Shown here piece after piece: positions 51,301-61,343 of a stretch of DNA of 64,000 nt. Position 1 is the first letter of the stretch. Each line of letters opens with the position of its first letter. The position numbers and the translations under genes were made by a program. Source of the stretch: Pteria penguin (taxonomy: Eukaryota > Mollusca > Bivalvia > Pterioida > Pteriidae); NCBI GenBank assembly GCA_035048485.1, contig CM068590.1, forward strand, positions 434,001 to 498,000. Direction: 5' to 3'. The notes beneath the pieces are model-generated. The model was not told the origin of the DNA and ran no database searches. It worked only from the letters and a program-made list of their open reading frames with translations.

Positions 51301-53220
51301 ACCTGGCATTACCTGATCTACAGCTGTCACATTTACATCTGCTCCCGAATCTAGAAATTCTGTCTGGTCTACACCTGCACCTGTCTGATCTACGACCACA
51401 CCTGTCTGATCTACACCTGCTACAGTTTGATCAGAACCTGCTTCTGCCTGATCTACACTCAGTCTTGCCTGATCTACACCTGGTCTTGCCTGATCTACAT
51501 CTGGAATTGTCTGATCTACATTCGATACTGTCTGATGTTCACTTGCCCTGGTCTGATCTATACCTGCTACAGAATCTACAAGTCCTGTTTGATCTACACC
51601 TGCTCCTGTCTGATCTACACCTACTGCTGTCCAATCTACACCTGTTTCTGTTTGATCTACACCTGCCCCTGACTGATCGACACCTGTTCCGGTGTTCACA
51701 GTCCCTGTATGATCTACAATCGTTGCCGCATCATGTTCTCTTTGACCTACTACTGCATCAGGAGAAACTTTACTTGCCATTGCCACGACTCCTCCAACCA
51801 TAGCGCTTGCTACTTTGGAATCTGTAGTCCCTGTCCCGGAGTCCACGTGGCCTTTTCTCTTAGCAGCTTGTGAAGGGGAGGTTGTCGACAATTCCATTCC
51901 TGATTCACTGACGGCTGTTGTATCTGTTAGAGTTCCGCTGTGACTCGCCCCTTCTGGTTCCTGTACAGTATACGCATGCGCATCACCAACACCGCCTACC
52001 ATAACTCCGCCACCTTTTCCTTTTCCTTGTAATGGATTTTCCATAAACACATCTGTCGGAATATTGAATCCCCCTCCTGAACCAGAGGAGAATAATTGGT
52101 CAGTTAGCGTCTTTGTTTTATCGTGTGTAATGGTGTTGAGGTCAATTTGTCCACTGAAATCTGACTTTGGCGTGTCCGGAGAGATGTCTCCTGCTGATGG
52201 ACTACTTCCGCCGTTGACCTTATTAGACAAACCATAGGCAATAGGTACGCCCGCCTCGGATGAATCAGAAGCTAATGTGCCTAGCTGAACCTCGACTCTC
52301 TTTTGGGTTCCGGTTCCGGTGATGTCGGTGTACACCACATTGTCACCCGATGCTTGGGGAGGGTTAGTAAAGGAGGCAGTGGAATCTACACCTTGACTTT
52401 GTGGTGCTACTTGGGGTGGCGGTGGTGGCACATCAACTCCTCCGGTTTCTTCACGCGGTGCTTTTGACATATCAGTATTATCAGGTTGTGTGGGTGTTGG
52501 ATGTACATCCCTTGTCGTCGCTGTGGCATCTGCAGCGCCACTTGACATTGGGGTTAAAGGGGGAGGGTTATCAGCCGTATTTGATGATGGAATTGTATTA
52601 ATAACTGCTGCTGGTGGCCGGGGAACCTCTACAGCGCTGGGTTCACCCATTGGTGGTGAAGGAACATTGACTGTTACTCCACCCTGACCTTGAGCTTGAC
52701 CTATCATCTGACCTTGAGCTTGACTTGCCATCTGCATGCTCTCTGATACGTCATTATGTGGTTGAACGGTGCGCTCTTTATCTACGCGAATATCGGAAGT
52801 ACCTTGCGATCCTTGCCCTTCTTGTATACCCTGATTCTCTTGTAAAAGTTGGCTAGACTGATCAGTAGCGTAGACTGAGACGTTTGAAGAAGCTTGCGAT
52901 ATCCCTTGACCAGTGTTCGCATCTTTTGACACGATGTCTACAGTCACTTCAGACGTTTGATTGACTGTATACCCAGGATCACTTTGCCGTGCGTCTGGTG
53001 GGGGCGTGCCTGGCGTCACCGTGTTAGGATCGATAGCTGGAGTGGTGGTGCTAGGATCGAAGTATGGGGGAGGGGTGACTCCACCCTCGGTAGCCCAGCC
53101 GGCTACTTGGTCTATACCGGCGGTATCCTTATTCTCTACAGGTATTGGAGGCGGCATGCACGTGATTACTGACCATGTGATCAGGATCACAGTGAAAGTA
53201 AAAAATCTGTGCATATTGAC
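40431..53220 (-). CDS. Gene 2: Pif-like paralogue with giant GVDQTG-repeat exon
   Basis: Minus-strand spliced gene. Exons in order of transcription: 53220-49119 (ATG at 53214), 48927-48736, 48082-47884, 45758-45600, 45192-44843, 43317-43227, 40719-40637, and a doubtful last exon 40481-40431. Domain order: signal peptide, low-complexity Pro/Thr/Ser/Gly region, long acidic repeat region, two chitin-binding-type modules, four-Cys module, laminin-G-like domain. From the first chitin-binding exon on it mirrors gene 1 exon by exon, with the same phases and two exons of identical length. No VWA domain is present. The product would be an extracellular, chitin-anchored, very acidic protein of about 1,720 residues (inference: shell or byssal matrix). 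As written, the second chitin-binding exon is 2 nt short and breaks the frame. Confidence 0.8.
40637..40719 (-). CDS. Gene 2 laminin-G-like domain, exon c
   Basis: An 83-nt exon, phase 1 to phase 0, acceptor ttattgtag and donor gtgagt. It encodes YLEKKSNPFLIGGCPRPRTG and FYGLIDS, the closing LamG strand, parallel to gene 1 exon 34252-34331. The intron before it is about 2.5 kb and holds a SINE, an (AAT)n tract and a satellite. Confidence 0.72.
41023..41232 (-). mobile_element. tRNA-derived SINE, head missing
   Basis: Minus-strand copy of the same body (GATGGCATCTGCCTGATGCA on plus) with its GATTGATTGAT tail at the left. It lies in the last long intron of gene 2. Confidence 0.8.
41258..41334. 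repeat. (AAT)n microsatellite
   Basis: About 75 bp, immediately after the head-less SINE at 41023-41232. Confidence 0.95.
41690..43137. repeat. Satellite, about 145-bp unit, 10 copies, in gene 2 intron
   Basis: Units contain TTTGACCTTGAGATTGTAAA, GTAGGTCAAGGTCAAAA, GCCGTGCACCTTGCCTCACT and TCAAAGGGTATTCAAGTTAC. Units 2-5 recur as units 6-9 with the same private variants (for example CTATGATCTTAAGTTTCAAG in units 3 and 7), giving a four-unit higher-order repeat of about 555-575 bp. Most units carry TCAAGGTCA, an extended nuclear-receptor half site. Confidence 0.88.
43227..43317 (-). CDS. Gene 2 laminin-G-like domain, exon b
   Basis: A 91-nt exon, phase 0 to phase 1, acceptor aatttccag and donor gtaatg. 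It encodes PYRWNEVIYMYDG, then FRAGVNGDIDQVALG. Same length and phase as gene 1 exon 33588-33678. A 1.4-kb satellite begins about 90 nt downstream in the following intron. Confidence 0.75.
43416..43725 (-). mobile_element. Full-length tRNA-derived SINE with target-site duplication
   Basis: The element (43428-43713) is flanked by an exact 12-bp duplication CATGCCATTCAG at 43416 and 43714. The minus strand has a complete tRNA-like head (GGCGTGGCCTAGTGGTAACG; B box GGTTCGATTACC), the body, and a (ATCA)n tail. It gives the reference length, about 286 bp, and lies in a gene 2 intron between LamG exons a and b. Confidence 0.9.
44122..44275. repeat. Degenerate telomere-like G-rich repeat
   Basis: Interleaved GGGTTAGG and GTTCAGGGTAGGA units with GACGGGGGATTCGGG spacers; includes GATTAGGGTTAGGGTTAGAG. 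Confidence 0.75.
44843..45192 (-). CDS. Gene 2 laminin-G-like domain, exon a
   Basis: A 350-nt exon, phase 1 to phase 0, acceptor tgttttgtag and donor gtaagtaa. It encodes FFMNFNRGFQELSGSN, GAAEFDGTGRITIWGY, FAIRLRFKVN and SIVSNCGMTGAPTVEIALQN, aligning strand by strand with gene 1 exon 32519-32880. Confidence 0.82.
45503..45594. repeat. (TA)n microsatellite abutting a splice donor
   Basis: About 90 bp of TA starting right after the gtaag donor of gene 2's four-Cys exon (minus strand). Confidence 0.95.
45600..45758 (-). CDS. Gene 2 four-Cys module exon
   Basis: A 159-nt exon, phase 1 to phase 1. It encodes ACKFLPDKQNRYGYITMEHN, then RACPGGTGFSAMECGC and a basic tail RSGRRRMK. The tail includes R-S-G-R, a possible proprotein-convertase site before the LamG domain. 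The gtaag donor runs directly into a long (TA)n tract. Confidence 0.8.
46105..47471 (+). pseudogene. Penelope-like reverse transcriptase, 5'-truncated and frameshifted
   Basis: Two adjoining plus-strand frames make one reverse transcriptase. From 46132 the first frame reads ITPADKASDNYTLTCKKYY, then PYLYCIPKMHKNPYKQRFIA and SIKSFDFSTLYTTIP (RT motif A). The frame breaks by one base at about 46755-46761. The second frame (46761-47471) carries QIVGISMGTNCAPLLVDIF and the catalytic YIDD at 47004-47015, and ends SRLLNDILD. The set of motifs is that of Penelope-like elements and relatives. No GIY-YIG endonuclease follows. It lies antisense inside the gene 2 intron between 45758 and 47884, so it is intronic to a host gene and not expected to be active. 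Confidence 0.85.
47472..47700 (+). mobile_element. 3' tail of the Penelope-like element
   Basis: Downstream of the RT stop, the segment about 47597-47660 (GATGGGTGTTGCTAGC then CACCTGATCTCACT) matches in order the repeats at 17350-17520 and 26085-26265, indicating a shared 3' untranslated region. Confidence 0.5.
47884..48082 (-). pseudogene. Gene 2 chitin-binding-type module 2, frameshifted as written
   Basis: Acceptor tatttcag and donor gtaatatt bracket 199 nt. Read from the acceptor in phase 1 it starts DPCLNFGV, as gene 1 does (DPCFDFNM), but the rest of the module (YTYNRTGGCGSFYSCEYG, PTCCKKGF, ATCTDPC) is in another frame. The gene 1 equivalent is 201 nt. The break lies at a short GT run near 48060-48065, consistent with loss of one GT. 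Without correction the product stops soon after, so the LamG part would not be made from this allele. Confidence 0.75.
48194..48360. repeat. A-rich low-complexity tract
   Basis: CAAA/AAC units, then a pure A run of about 47 bp, then (CA)n, in the gene 2 intron between the two chitin-binding exons. It may be the tail of an old retro-insertion. Confidence 0.85.
48736..48927 (-). CDS. Gene 2 chitin-binding module 1 (peritrophin-A/CBM14-like)
   Basis: A 192-nt exon, phase 1 to phase 1, acceptor tttattacag and donor gtgaga. Six Cys in order: LCVNSVFIDGIGYN, FCHKVVQCFQYQG, DCPAGYFWHQ, GLCRQ, PCYD. It is clearly homologous to gene 1's 29352-29543 exon and has the same length. Confidence 0.85.
49119..53220 (-). 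CDS. Gene 2 exon 1: signal peptide and acidic repeat domain
   Basis: A single exon with 4,096 coding nt. An acceptor (ctgtactttcag) sits 6 nt before the ATG at 53214, and the exon ends in phase 1 at a perfect gtaagt donor (49118). It opens with a signal peptide (MHRFFTFTVILITWSVITC), then about 430 residues rich in Pro, Thr, Ser, Gly and Gln, then roughly 850 residues built on a seven-residue unit GVDQTGx. In the middle, units form a 26-residue (78-nt) higher-order repeat of type VVDTGVGVDQTGAGMDHTGV plus one more unit. Asp recurs in every unit, Lys/Arg are scarce and Cys is absent after the signal peptide. It is probably disordered, strongly negative and able to bind calcium (inference). Open frames on the opposite strand are products of the repeat. 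Confidence 0.85.
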
Positions 53221-55745
53221 CTGAAAGTACAGGAATACTGGAAGTTTTAATTATCAAGTTGTAAAAGTAGTTCTTAGTTTGAACAATATTTATTTCCAAA
53301 TATGTATGCATGTGCAATGTATAGTAATATATAGATTAATAGGGATTTGGAAAAAAGTGGATCACTTATATTAATCCACCTCCCTGTTTTTGATAGTATA
53401 TGCTCTTTTTTCCCTTTTACTTGTTCTCTCTCTCTCTCTCTCTCTCAATTTATCTAAATGTTTATGTGTCTGTCTGAATACTTGTCTGTATGAGGATGTG
53501 ATAATAAAAAAGTTTTGCAGTGAAAAGTCATTGACATATTAAATATATTCGTTGCTATGGATACGGGGGCAGATAATATTACAACAATTTCCACTCTAAC
53601 ATTAACCACAACATTTTATAAACACATTAGATTAATTAATCATACGTAAATTTGTGTACTATCATTTGGCGGACTTGAAACACCTCGAGACCGTTGCCTT
53701 GGTTTCGCACTTAATTCATAAATAGCATTATAAAGGGACATTGGTGAATTTATCACAGAGTACATAAGTCTGACAATGCTCTGACACACAGACACGATCT
53801 TCACGTGTTAATTTAAATGCGTATTAAAAGCACGGATATTCTGGCGTGAACGAATATCATAATGTACGTAGGTTGGGATCAGCAAATGCTGATTACAATG
53901 CAATTACAAAGATAAACGTCCTATTGAAAAAAAAATGAAGAAAGTCTAAAGTGAACGGAAAACAATAGAGGGGATAAACACATTTTATGTGACTGGTGAA
54001 AAGATATTTTCACTAATAAGTACACAAATCTGTTGATGAAATCGCCACAAAGTACCTTCGATTGATTTTCCCACCTACAAATCTTGCTGCAGTCCGTCCC
54101 TTTTTGTTTTCCTATTTCTGATTATGCTTACGTTTCATAATAACCTTGACCTTGACCTTGATATCCAGATAGCAGTCACAAGTACTTTGGTATCGGGTTA
54201 CAAGGACGAGAAATTAACAGAAAGTAATTCATGATAAAAGATAACCATATTTCGTAAAATTGATATTAAAGAAAATGTGGGAAAACTCCTCACATAAGTT
54301 TGCATTATATGTAATAAATATATATCATGATATCAAGCAATATTTGATGACGAATTGTTCAAGCAGAGCGTATTGTATCCTTCTTATCCCTCCTCCCTTT
54401 AGTGGATTGACATCCAAAGTAGCTAAGCCTTTACTAGGCAAAATTATAATAAAATCATGAGGCAGAAACCACCTACCCTTACAGTAGCCTTGACCGTTAT
54501 TTGGCCTTTAAGAAAACAATTTTAAAGATCCCCTGCTCCAACGATACTTACTATAAGATAAAAATTCAGTTTAAATGTATCTGGGATAGTGATAGGAAAA
54601 AACCTCCAAAACAAAACACAAAAACAAAAAACAAAAATAGATAAGAAAATTATAACATCTATTTTAGGCATAATGACTTTGACATGATTATTTAAATGTA
54701 CATAAACTAATCACAAGCATTTACAATTTATGTGGTATTGTCTGTCAACATGACGTCCGTACGTGTAGTCTTCATTGAGTTTACTGAGAGAGAATCAACA
54801 GACGAACGACGGACGAACGAACAGTCAAAAGCACGAGATGACTCCGATATATTTTTGATTCTTCAGAATTGGAAAAAAAAAATTATTATTGAGTAAAACA
54901 GAAATATAGGAAATTATTCACATTGACTATAACGCTGGAAACAGTATTTACTCTGTAATTGACATGTCGTTCTTTATTAAGATTCCTTTTGTTCTAAAAA
55001 ATGAAGAAAAAAAATGAAAAAAAGGTATAATAAAGGTAGTATAGATCTTAAGTTGCAATGTTATGAATTGTAATTTCTATGCAAAGTGCAACGTGTCTAC
55101 ATGTTCAGGACTTCATGTTTTAAAGGCTTGAAAATGGAAAATGTCATGGTCGATTTAAATCGGTTTAATTGGTTTAGATAAAAATTAATTTTATAACAGA
55201 AATAAAGTACTACTTACAGTATAGTCCAAAAAAATGATAGTAACGTCCTAGGTCTAATCCGATTGAGGGCCACAGCAACTTAGTCCAGACCCAAGATTTC
55301 AAACGTCAAAACGTAACATGGAAATATCGTTCAGGGGGGCCTAAATGGGGTTAACTCTGCGAACGTGTGATAGAACAGACCGAAATGTCGCCATTAACGA
55401 CGTAACGTTATGGATTACTGGTAAATATTCACGTCATTTAAATTTCTTTGCACTGGGAATACTAATTGATAGAATATATTGTCAGTACACGGCGATCTTA
55501 TATCAGTCATGATCTACGACACGCACTCAGGACGAGCATTGTCTACGGCGTTATAACGTGTGCTTAACCATCATAAAAACGGCGCGTGACAAATTATTAT
55601 CCTTTTTAATTAAAAGCCTTTTTTTTTTCTTTTCATTTCATTTTTTTTTTTTTTTTTTTTTTTTTGCTATTTATCATGTAAACACTTAAACTGTCTATAA
55701 ATAAAGACAATTATAAAATCAATTTCACTTTCTCAGGATGATAAA
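53221..55745. other. Upstream region of gene 2, no coding sequence recognised
   Basis: It must contain the 5' UTR exon and promoter of gene 2, since exon 1 begins with an acceptor. A repeated half-site run CCTTGACCTTGACCTTGA lies at 54144-54161. Confidence 0.45.
55618..55665. repeat. T-rich tract
   Basis: Near-pure T run, about 45 bp. Confidence 0.9.
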
Positions 55746-56000
55746 GACGAGGGCGTTCGGTGGCGGGGCAATCTAAAAGATATCCTATCCATCTACATAC
55801 TCTAGAGCGAGTGTTCGATTCCAGATCAAAAGGTTGGGTGTTCGAATTCTTCTAAAGGTCCTGTTCTTCGGACTGTAAAAGTCCCATATCACGGAAGACG
55901 TAAGCCAGTTAAAGGTCCCTCACTGCTTCTGGTTAGCCCGTTTCAAGGTCAAATTAATAAAGCAAAGAAAACACAGGTGGTGCCGTCGCATGGGTATAAG
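55746..56000 (+). mobile_element. Degenerate tRNA-derived SINE
   Basis: A diverged plus-strand copy: TGTTCGATTCCAGATC in the head, then TCCTGTTCTTCGGACTGTAA, a body TCACGGAAGACGTAAGCC and CCCTCACTGCTTCTGG. The tail is unclear. Confidence 0.5.
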
Positions 56001-56179
56001 AATCATTTCACAATAATAATTTACTCACAGCATTCACTCTATTTTACGAGTTAAAGTTATTTTAATCCTTCGATAGGTAATTGTATTTACATTACATGTA
56101 ATGTATATAAGTGATGGTGAAGACTTCATGATCGGAATAAGTGGTTTCGAAAGAAGTTTACTTGCTTTAGGAATCATGT

Positions 56180-56386
56180 TGTTGATGTTTGTTTGTTTTG
56201 GGATATTTGTTTGGTTTTTTGTTTTTTGTTTGTTTTTGGGGTATATTTTTACTTTTGTTTTGTGGGGTTTTTTCTGTTGCTGTTGTTGTTTTGTTTTGTT
56301 TGTTTGTTTGTTTGGGGTTTTTTTTGGGGGGGGGGGGGGTATTTATGTCTTATCTTTTTTTTGGAGGGGTGGGGGGGGGGGGGTGT
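56180..56386. repeat. G/T-rich low-complexity region
   Basis: TTTGTTTG units and G runs of 9-13. Hydrophobic open frames here reflect composition only. Confidence 0.85.
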
Positions 56387-56899
56387 TAATGAAATCTTAA
56401 AAAGTTCACAAGAGTTAAGAGGTTTTCAGCAGTTCTTGTCGGTAAAATTGTCTTACGTTATTTAATGACACAGAAGGGAATTTTATATTTCACATATTTA
56501 CATTTCAATTATTTATAAATAAAAGTAGTCATACATTAATTTAAAAATAGTTTCCTGTCTGGGACGGGCCTTGCATCGTGACAGGAGATCAGCACCGAAT
56601 ATCATGAGCTTCATGACATACCAAATCCTTCTTCATCGTTATAAATGTATGGAACGCTCTCAGGGACGATTAATTACAGACGCTTGTGAATTTGTTATTT
56701 ATGCAGTTCAAGATATAATTCTTATATATGAAAAACTGCCATTATTTCATTCCTAAATATACCTGACAGTAATGAGGAACAATACCCCATGGTGTATAAT
56801 ATGACATGGTGTATGACATGACATGGGGTATGGCATGACATGTTTTCGCTGAATGTTACTCTTTGATTGCTCTTCTAAATCAGTTCATGATCATTAAAT

Positions 56900-57150
56900 G
56901 TGCTGTTTTATGTCACACCAAGTTGAATGAGCTAAATGGTGGCGGCACCTATCTGATGTAATGCACAGAAGTCCAGACCTCTGCATCGGACCCATCCGCG
57001 GCAACGAGGCACATTTCACATGTTATGTCTACCGTGATACCGGACTTCGGTTTTTATTGTCTCTCATAAGACTGGACATCTGAGACTGGACAGTGATAAA
57101 CCCATGACGGGAGTCGAACCTAGACTGACCGAGTGAGTTACGCCGACTCA
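56900..57150 (-). mobile_element. Diverged tRNA-derived SINE
   Basis: Minus-strand copy with body (GGCGGCACCTATCTGATG on plus) and a head whose B box reads GGTTCGACTCC on the minus strand (57110-57121). Confidence 0.65.
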
Positions 57151-58167
57151 AAGTGACCACTATATTAACCTCTGTAAGGTGGATACCGCCTAGCAACGTG
57201 CATTTCTAATCTCTGAATACAGAATCCTGCGAGATGTCAGAAATGTGTTTCCACACCTTGTCTAAGTCTAAGGTGGTTATTTATGTGTACCATTTGTTTA
57301 GAAATAAAGGATGCATTGTAAAATTAGTGCTGTCATCCAGGCATGCCAAAGTTACATGCATTTCTATCCTAAAAAGAGTTATGTTATTAGACCAGGCATG
57401 GATAAGGTAATTAGGCTGACCTAATTAGGCTAATCAAGTAATTACCTGTAAGGTGTATTTCGATTTACCTGAGTCCAGAATTCAGACATAGAGCAGGTTT
57501 GATCAAAGGGGGTCCGTGTGTCTCAAGCTACATGAGTAGGATAGGGGCCTGCTATGCAAAAGCGCCAGATCAAATAGTTAATAACTTGAGTCATTTTTTT
57601 TACCAACTTTATACGCGTACTAATTAAGGCACTCTAAAATGCATGCAATATCTAGAATATTAACGAGTTCAAAAGAAACACATATCAAACGTAGTCCAAT
57701 ATTTTGACAATTCCACTTTCAATAGGGCACCTGTGATAGATAGTTTAATTATGATTAATTTTATCAAAATTATCCCTTAAAGCACAGTAATATGGAAAGA
57801 CGTAAGTGTGTTAGTTCATGAATTTGCAATTCAAATATGTATCTCGTTTTTATAAATCTGCAATATCTCGTGCAGTCGCATGTGACGTCTCACAGAGGTA
57901 GGCTTTGTATGTGACATCTCCATAGCAACAAGACAGTGACAGAGCGTTGCATGTGACTTCCTATAGCAAGACAGCGGTGAAGTACGCTTCATCATTTTTG
58001 CGTGTGATCTTCAGTGAATGTATATAAAGATTTAAAGCGGTCCGCTTTAGAAATTGTAGAAACAGAAAAATGATCGTAAAGCAAATTAAAATGAAATACG
58101 AAAGTAACTGATGTCACATGACTCTGACACTAAGAACAATGTACCACAGTGGACATTCATCGACCCC
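57151..58167. other. No gene seen
   Basis: AT-rich; a GCATGTGAC-type motif recurs three times at 57876-57950 without clear period. Confidence 0.45.
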
Positions 58168-58247
58168 TGAAATTCAGAGGTGAGACAAGGTTCCCAGGAG
58201 GAGTCAACGTCTCTTGTTTGGCTAGCCACATCCGCCGTGAATGCCCT
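58168..58247 (+). repeat. Dispersed repeat, second copy
   Basis: Same block as 5500-5570, next to the long (TA)n tract. Confidence 0.5.
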
Positions 58248-58262
58248 TACATACAGATGAAA

Positions 58263-58537
<275 letters not shown>

Positions 58538-58749
58538 AATGTGAACAAACTGTGAAGAAAGTGCCATTGCCACATAGCATCAGGAAAAAGTGTATAATAA
58601 TACTCAAGTCAAACCCTCTACGCGGAACTTTTCTAAGAGCTCCACACTGCAAAGGAAAGAAGTGTGGCGTTGATGTAAAATACGAAGTTAAAAGCTTATA
58701 GGTAAATGTTAAAAATAACATAATTTTGCCATACTGCTTTATTTCCTAA

Positions 58750-59245
58750 ATTGCACATCACTTTCGAGCTTCCTTTTTGTAATTTCCTAGATTTGCAGAT
58801 AATTATCGGTGTCTTCTATAATTGATCTTGTTCTCTATATGGAAGATTGTTTAAAGTTTTTAAATCTGTGTCCTTTGATTGTGCTGCTTTTGCGGTGAGT
58901 GGGAAGTTGGGCGCCCGTAAACCGGTTAACCACACCAATTGAATGACTTTTGTTACTTCAATTGACCGTCCTAAGTCGGTATCGTAACCGCAGCACAATA
59001 TAATATTGTTGTAATTTCGTTTTTCCTTTAATATTCTACTATTATCATTTTTTGTGTGCATGTCCTTGGTGATTTTTGTCATACAGCTTTGTCAGATGTC
59101 TTCAGTTTTCTCTGTGTTTATCTGACTCATTCTTTGTCAGATGTCTTCAGTTTTCTCTGTGTTTATCTGACTCATTCTTTGTCAGATGTCTTCAGTTTTC
59201 TCTGTGTTTATCTAACTCATTCTTTGTGACTGGACGCGTAGCAAA
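58750..59245 (-). repeat. Dispersed repeat, longest copy
   Basis: Left half (CTATATGGAAGA, TCTGTGTCCTTTGATT, CGGTGAGTGGGAAGTT) recurs at 24640-24880 and 20620-20950. Right half (GTGTGCATGTCCTTGG, CAGATGTCTTCAGTTTTCTC) recurs at 28240-28325 and, inverted, at 7610-7760 and 31330-31475. It therefore links several fragments into one family of unknown class. Confidence 0.55.
59074..59226. repeat. Local tandem triplication, 58-bp class
   Basis: CTTTGTCAGATGTCTTCAGT plus TTTCTCTGTGTTTATCTGAC occurs three times in a row. Confidence 0.8.
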
Positions 59246-59282
59246 GCTTTTCTCCGCAGCTACAGAACAACACATTATCGAT

Positions 59283-59556
59283 CGATAGGTAGATTGATTA
59301 TTGTTTACATCACTCCACGAATAATTCACGTATATGGTGACAGCATCTGAATTATGCATTACATGGGAATTTAGACCTTTACAACGGACCCACCCGAAGC
59401 AGTGAGGGATCGTTTATGTGCCACACCTACCGTGACATGGGACCTCGGTTTTCAGTGTCTTAACCAAAAGACAGGACATCCATGTGTCCCAGGTGGGAGT
59501 CTAACCCGGGACTTGTCGGTCAGTAGCTGAGCACCGTATCTATTAACCGGATCATT
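59283..59556 (-). mobile_element. tRNA-derived SINE
   Basis: Minus-strand copy with the GATTGATTATTG tail, body (CCACCCGAAGCAGTGAGGGA on plus) and a damaged head ending near ATTAACCGGATC. Confidence 0.7.
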
Positions 59557-59897
59557 AATGATCGAAAATGAAATATCGTATAAATATCACGATAAAGCCT
59601 ATATCAAGACTTGAGAATTATGCCCATCAAGATAAAGAAAGTAGCCTCACTGCCTCAGTTTTTCTTTTCCTTTCAAAGAACACACTTTACAAATACCCAA
59701 GTCCACTCTAAAAGTCCACTCTGATTCTATTGGACCAATCAGATGGCAGAAAATTGTGATTAATTTCGTTAACCGCACAGAGCAAGGTGAGGACGACACC
59801 TGAAAGAACCTGAAATGATTAATTACACAGACGCAAAACAAACATTAATTTCAAAAGAAAAATAAAGCTTATTTAAAAGAGTCTAAATATGTGTCGC

Positions 59898-59971
59898 TAG
59901 TAATATTGTGTCATTGGATTTACGGGTTAGGGTTAGGGTTAGGGTAGTAATATTGTGTCATTGGATTTACG
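59898..59971. repeat. Interstitial telomeric repeat between 27-bp direct repeats
   Basis: GGTTAGGGTTAGGGTTAGGG (59925-59944) is flanked by two identical 27-bp copies, 59898-59924 and 59945-59971, beginning TAGTAATATTGTGTC. Confidence 0.9.
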
Positions 59972-60039
59972 CGCATGTTTCTCTAATACGAAAGTATTCT
60001 AAATAAACAATGGCAGTTAAAATGACAGATAATAATGAG

Positions 60040-60490
60040 AGACAGAAAGGTGCTTTACGTACGTCTGTATGCTTTATAATGATACAAAATAGAAAAAAAT
60101 ATTTTACGTACATGCACGTCTGTATGCCTGATAATAATACAATTCAGAGGGATGTTTTAATTGCGTCTATATGTCTTATAATAATACAATACAGAGGGGT
60201 GTTATACGTACCTTTATATATCTTATAATAATACAATAAAGACGGGTGTTTTATGTACGTCTGTATGTCTTATAATAATACAATACATAGGGGTATTGTA
60301 CGTACGTCTGTATATCTTATAATAATATAATACAGAGGGGTGTTTTGCGTACGTCTATATGTCTATAATAATACAATACAGAGGGGTGTTTTACGTACGT
60401 CTATATGCCTTATGATAATACAATACAGAGGGGTGTTTTACGTACGTCTATATGCCTTATAATATTACAATACAGGTTGGTGTTTTACCT
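60040..60490. repeat. Minisatellite, about 46-bp unit, 9 copies
   Basis: Units read TACGTACGTCTATATGCCTT, ATAATAATACAATACAGAGG, GGTGTTT. Confidence 0.88.
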
Positions 60491-60769
60491 ACATCTATAA
60501 TGGATAGCTGAATACAATTAGGACAAAATGGTTCAAGTAATATAGTAACCGTACAGTAAGTAGATATAAACCCACAAAGTATTCAAAAGGTTTTGCTTTT
60601 TAATACTCAAAATATACATCTAATAGTCTTCCTTACAGCACTTTAATTTTCTGCCAAAATCTCAAAGATTCTGATTGAGATGGATTATTTTGAAAATTCC
60701 TGAGTTTTTAATACAATTATATGAGAGAAAAATATTAGACGTCGTGAGATTTTACAAATTTTCTTTCAG

Positions 60770-60948
60770 AACAAAGGGAGAAACGTGTTTTGGAGTCGGT
60801 AATTACTTCGAGGAGGACGGCGAGCGGATGACAGGTCATCTTTTATTCTTCTCACGTCGTCTGCTCGTCCGCGTGACGTACAGGACGCCATCTTTCTATC
60901 TGAAAACAGAGTACCACGAGCTTCAGGAGTCCTCCATTTTATTAAAAG
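60770..60948 (+). CDS. Candidate orphan coding exon
   Basis: A 179-nt stretch of coding-like, CpG-bearing sequence bounded by a strong acceptor (aaattttctttcag) and a donor (aaaag/gtatcg), open in phase 2 to phase 1. It encodes KGETCFGVGNYFEEDGERM, then HLLFFSRRLLVRVTYRTPSF and YLKTEYHELQESSILLK. The closing strand pattern vaguely recalls a CUB domain end, but this is not firm. No partner exons were identified nearby. Confidence 0.35.
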
Positions 60949-61286
60949 GTATCGTTTCTTTAGAATCTGATCTTACTTTAAACAACCAAAAATTAATTGA
61001 TGATTTTGTGTAAAGCGCTTCATTGATTTGTGATTGTTACTGAATGTGTGTAAAGCCAATGACAGAGACCAAAGTCCAACGTCAGACAAACAGGAAAGTG
61101 CTAATCTGTCGTGACTTCCGGTCACATGACCATGGAGTGTTGGAATGTCTTGCATTAGCCTTCATCACAAACATATATATAAAAACAGTCAATGACAACC
61201 TTCATACCTTAACGATGTTCGGTAAATCTGACAATGAGAACATCCAGGGATCTGATAATCAACAATGTTTTAATCATATCGTTACG

Positions 61287-61343
61287 TGAGAGTATCCAGG
61301 ATCGAACTTGGACCTACTGCATCACATACCAACCGCTTAACAC
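61287..61343 (-). repeat. tRNA-like fragment
   Basis: Minus strand GTTAAGCGGTTGGTATGTGA ... AAGTTCGATCCTGG has an A-box-like and a B-box sequence. It may be a SINE head or tRNA pseudogene; no acceptor stem was confirmed. Confidence 0.35.

Noticed and set aside
50193..51803. Long plus-strand open frames (for example 334 codons rich in SDQHL) opposite gene 2 exon 1
   Set aside because: They mirror the GVDQTG repeat on the other strand; the repeat length is a multiple of three, so several frames stay open. They lack a signal peptide, splice logic and any continuation.
56101..56465. Hydrophobic membrane-protein-like frames
   Set aside because: Phe/Gly/Val-rich translation of a G/T-rich low-complexity stretch, open in all three frames.
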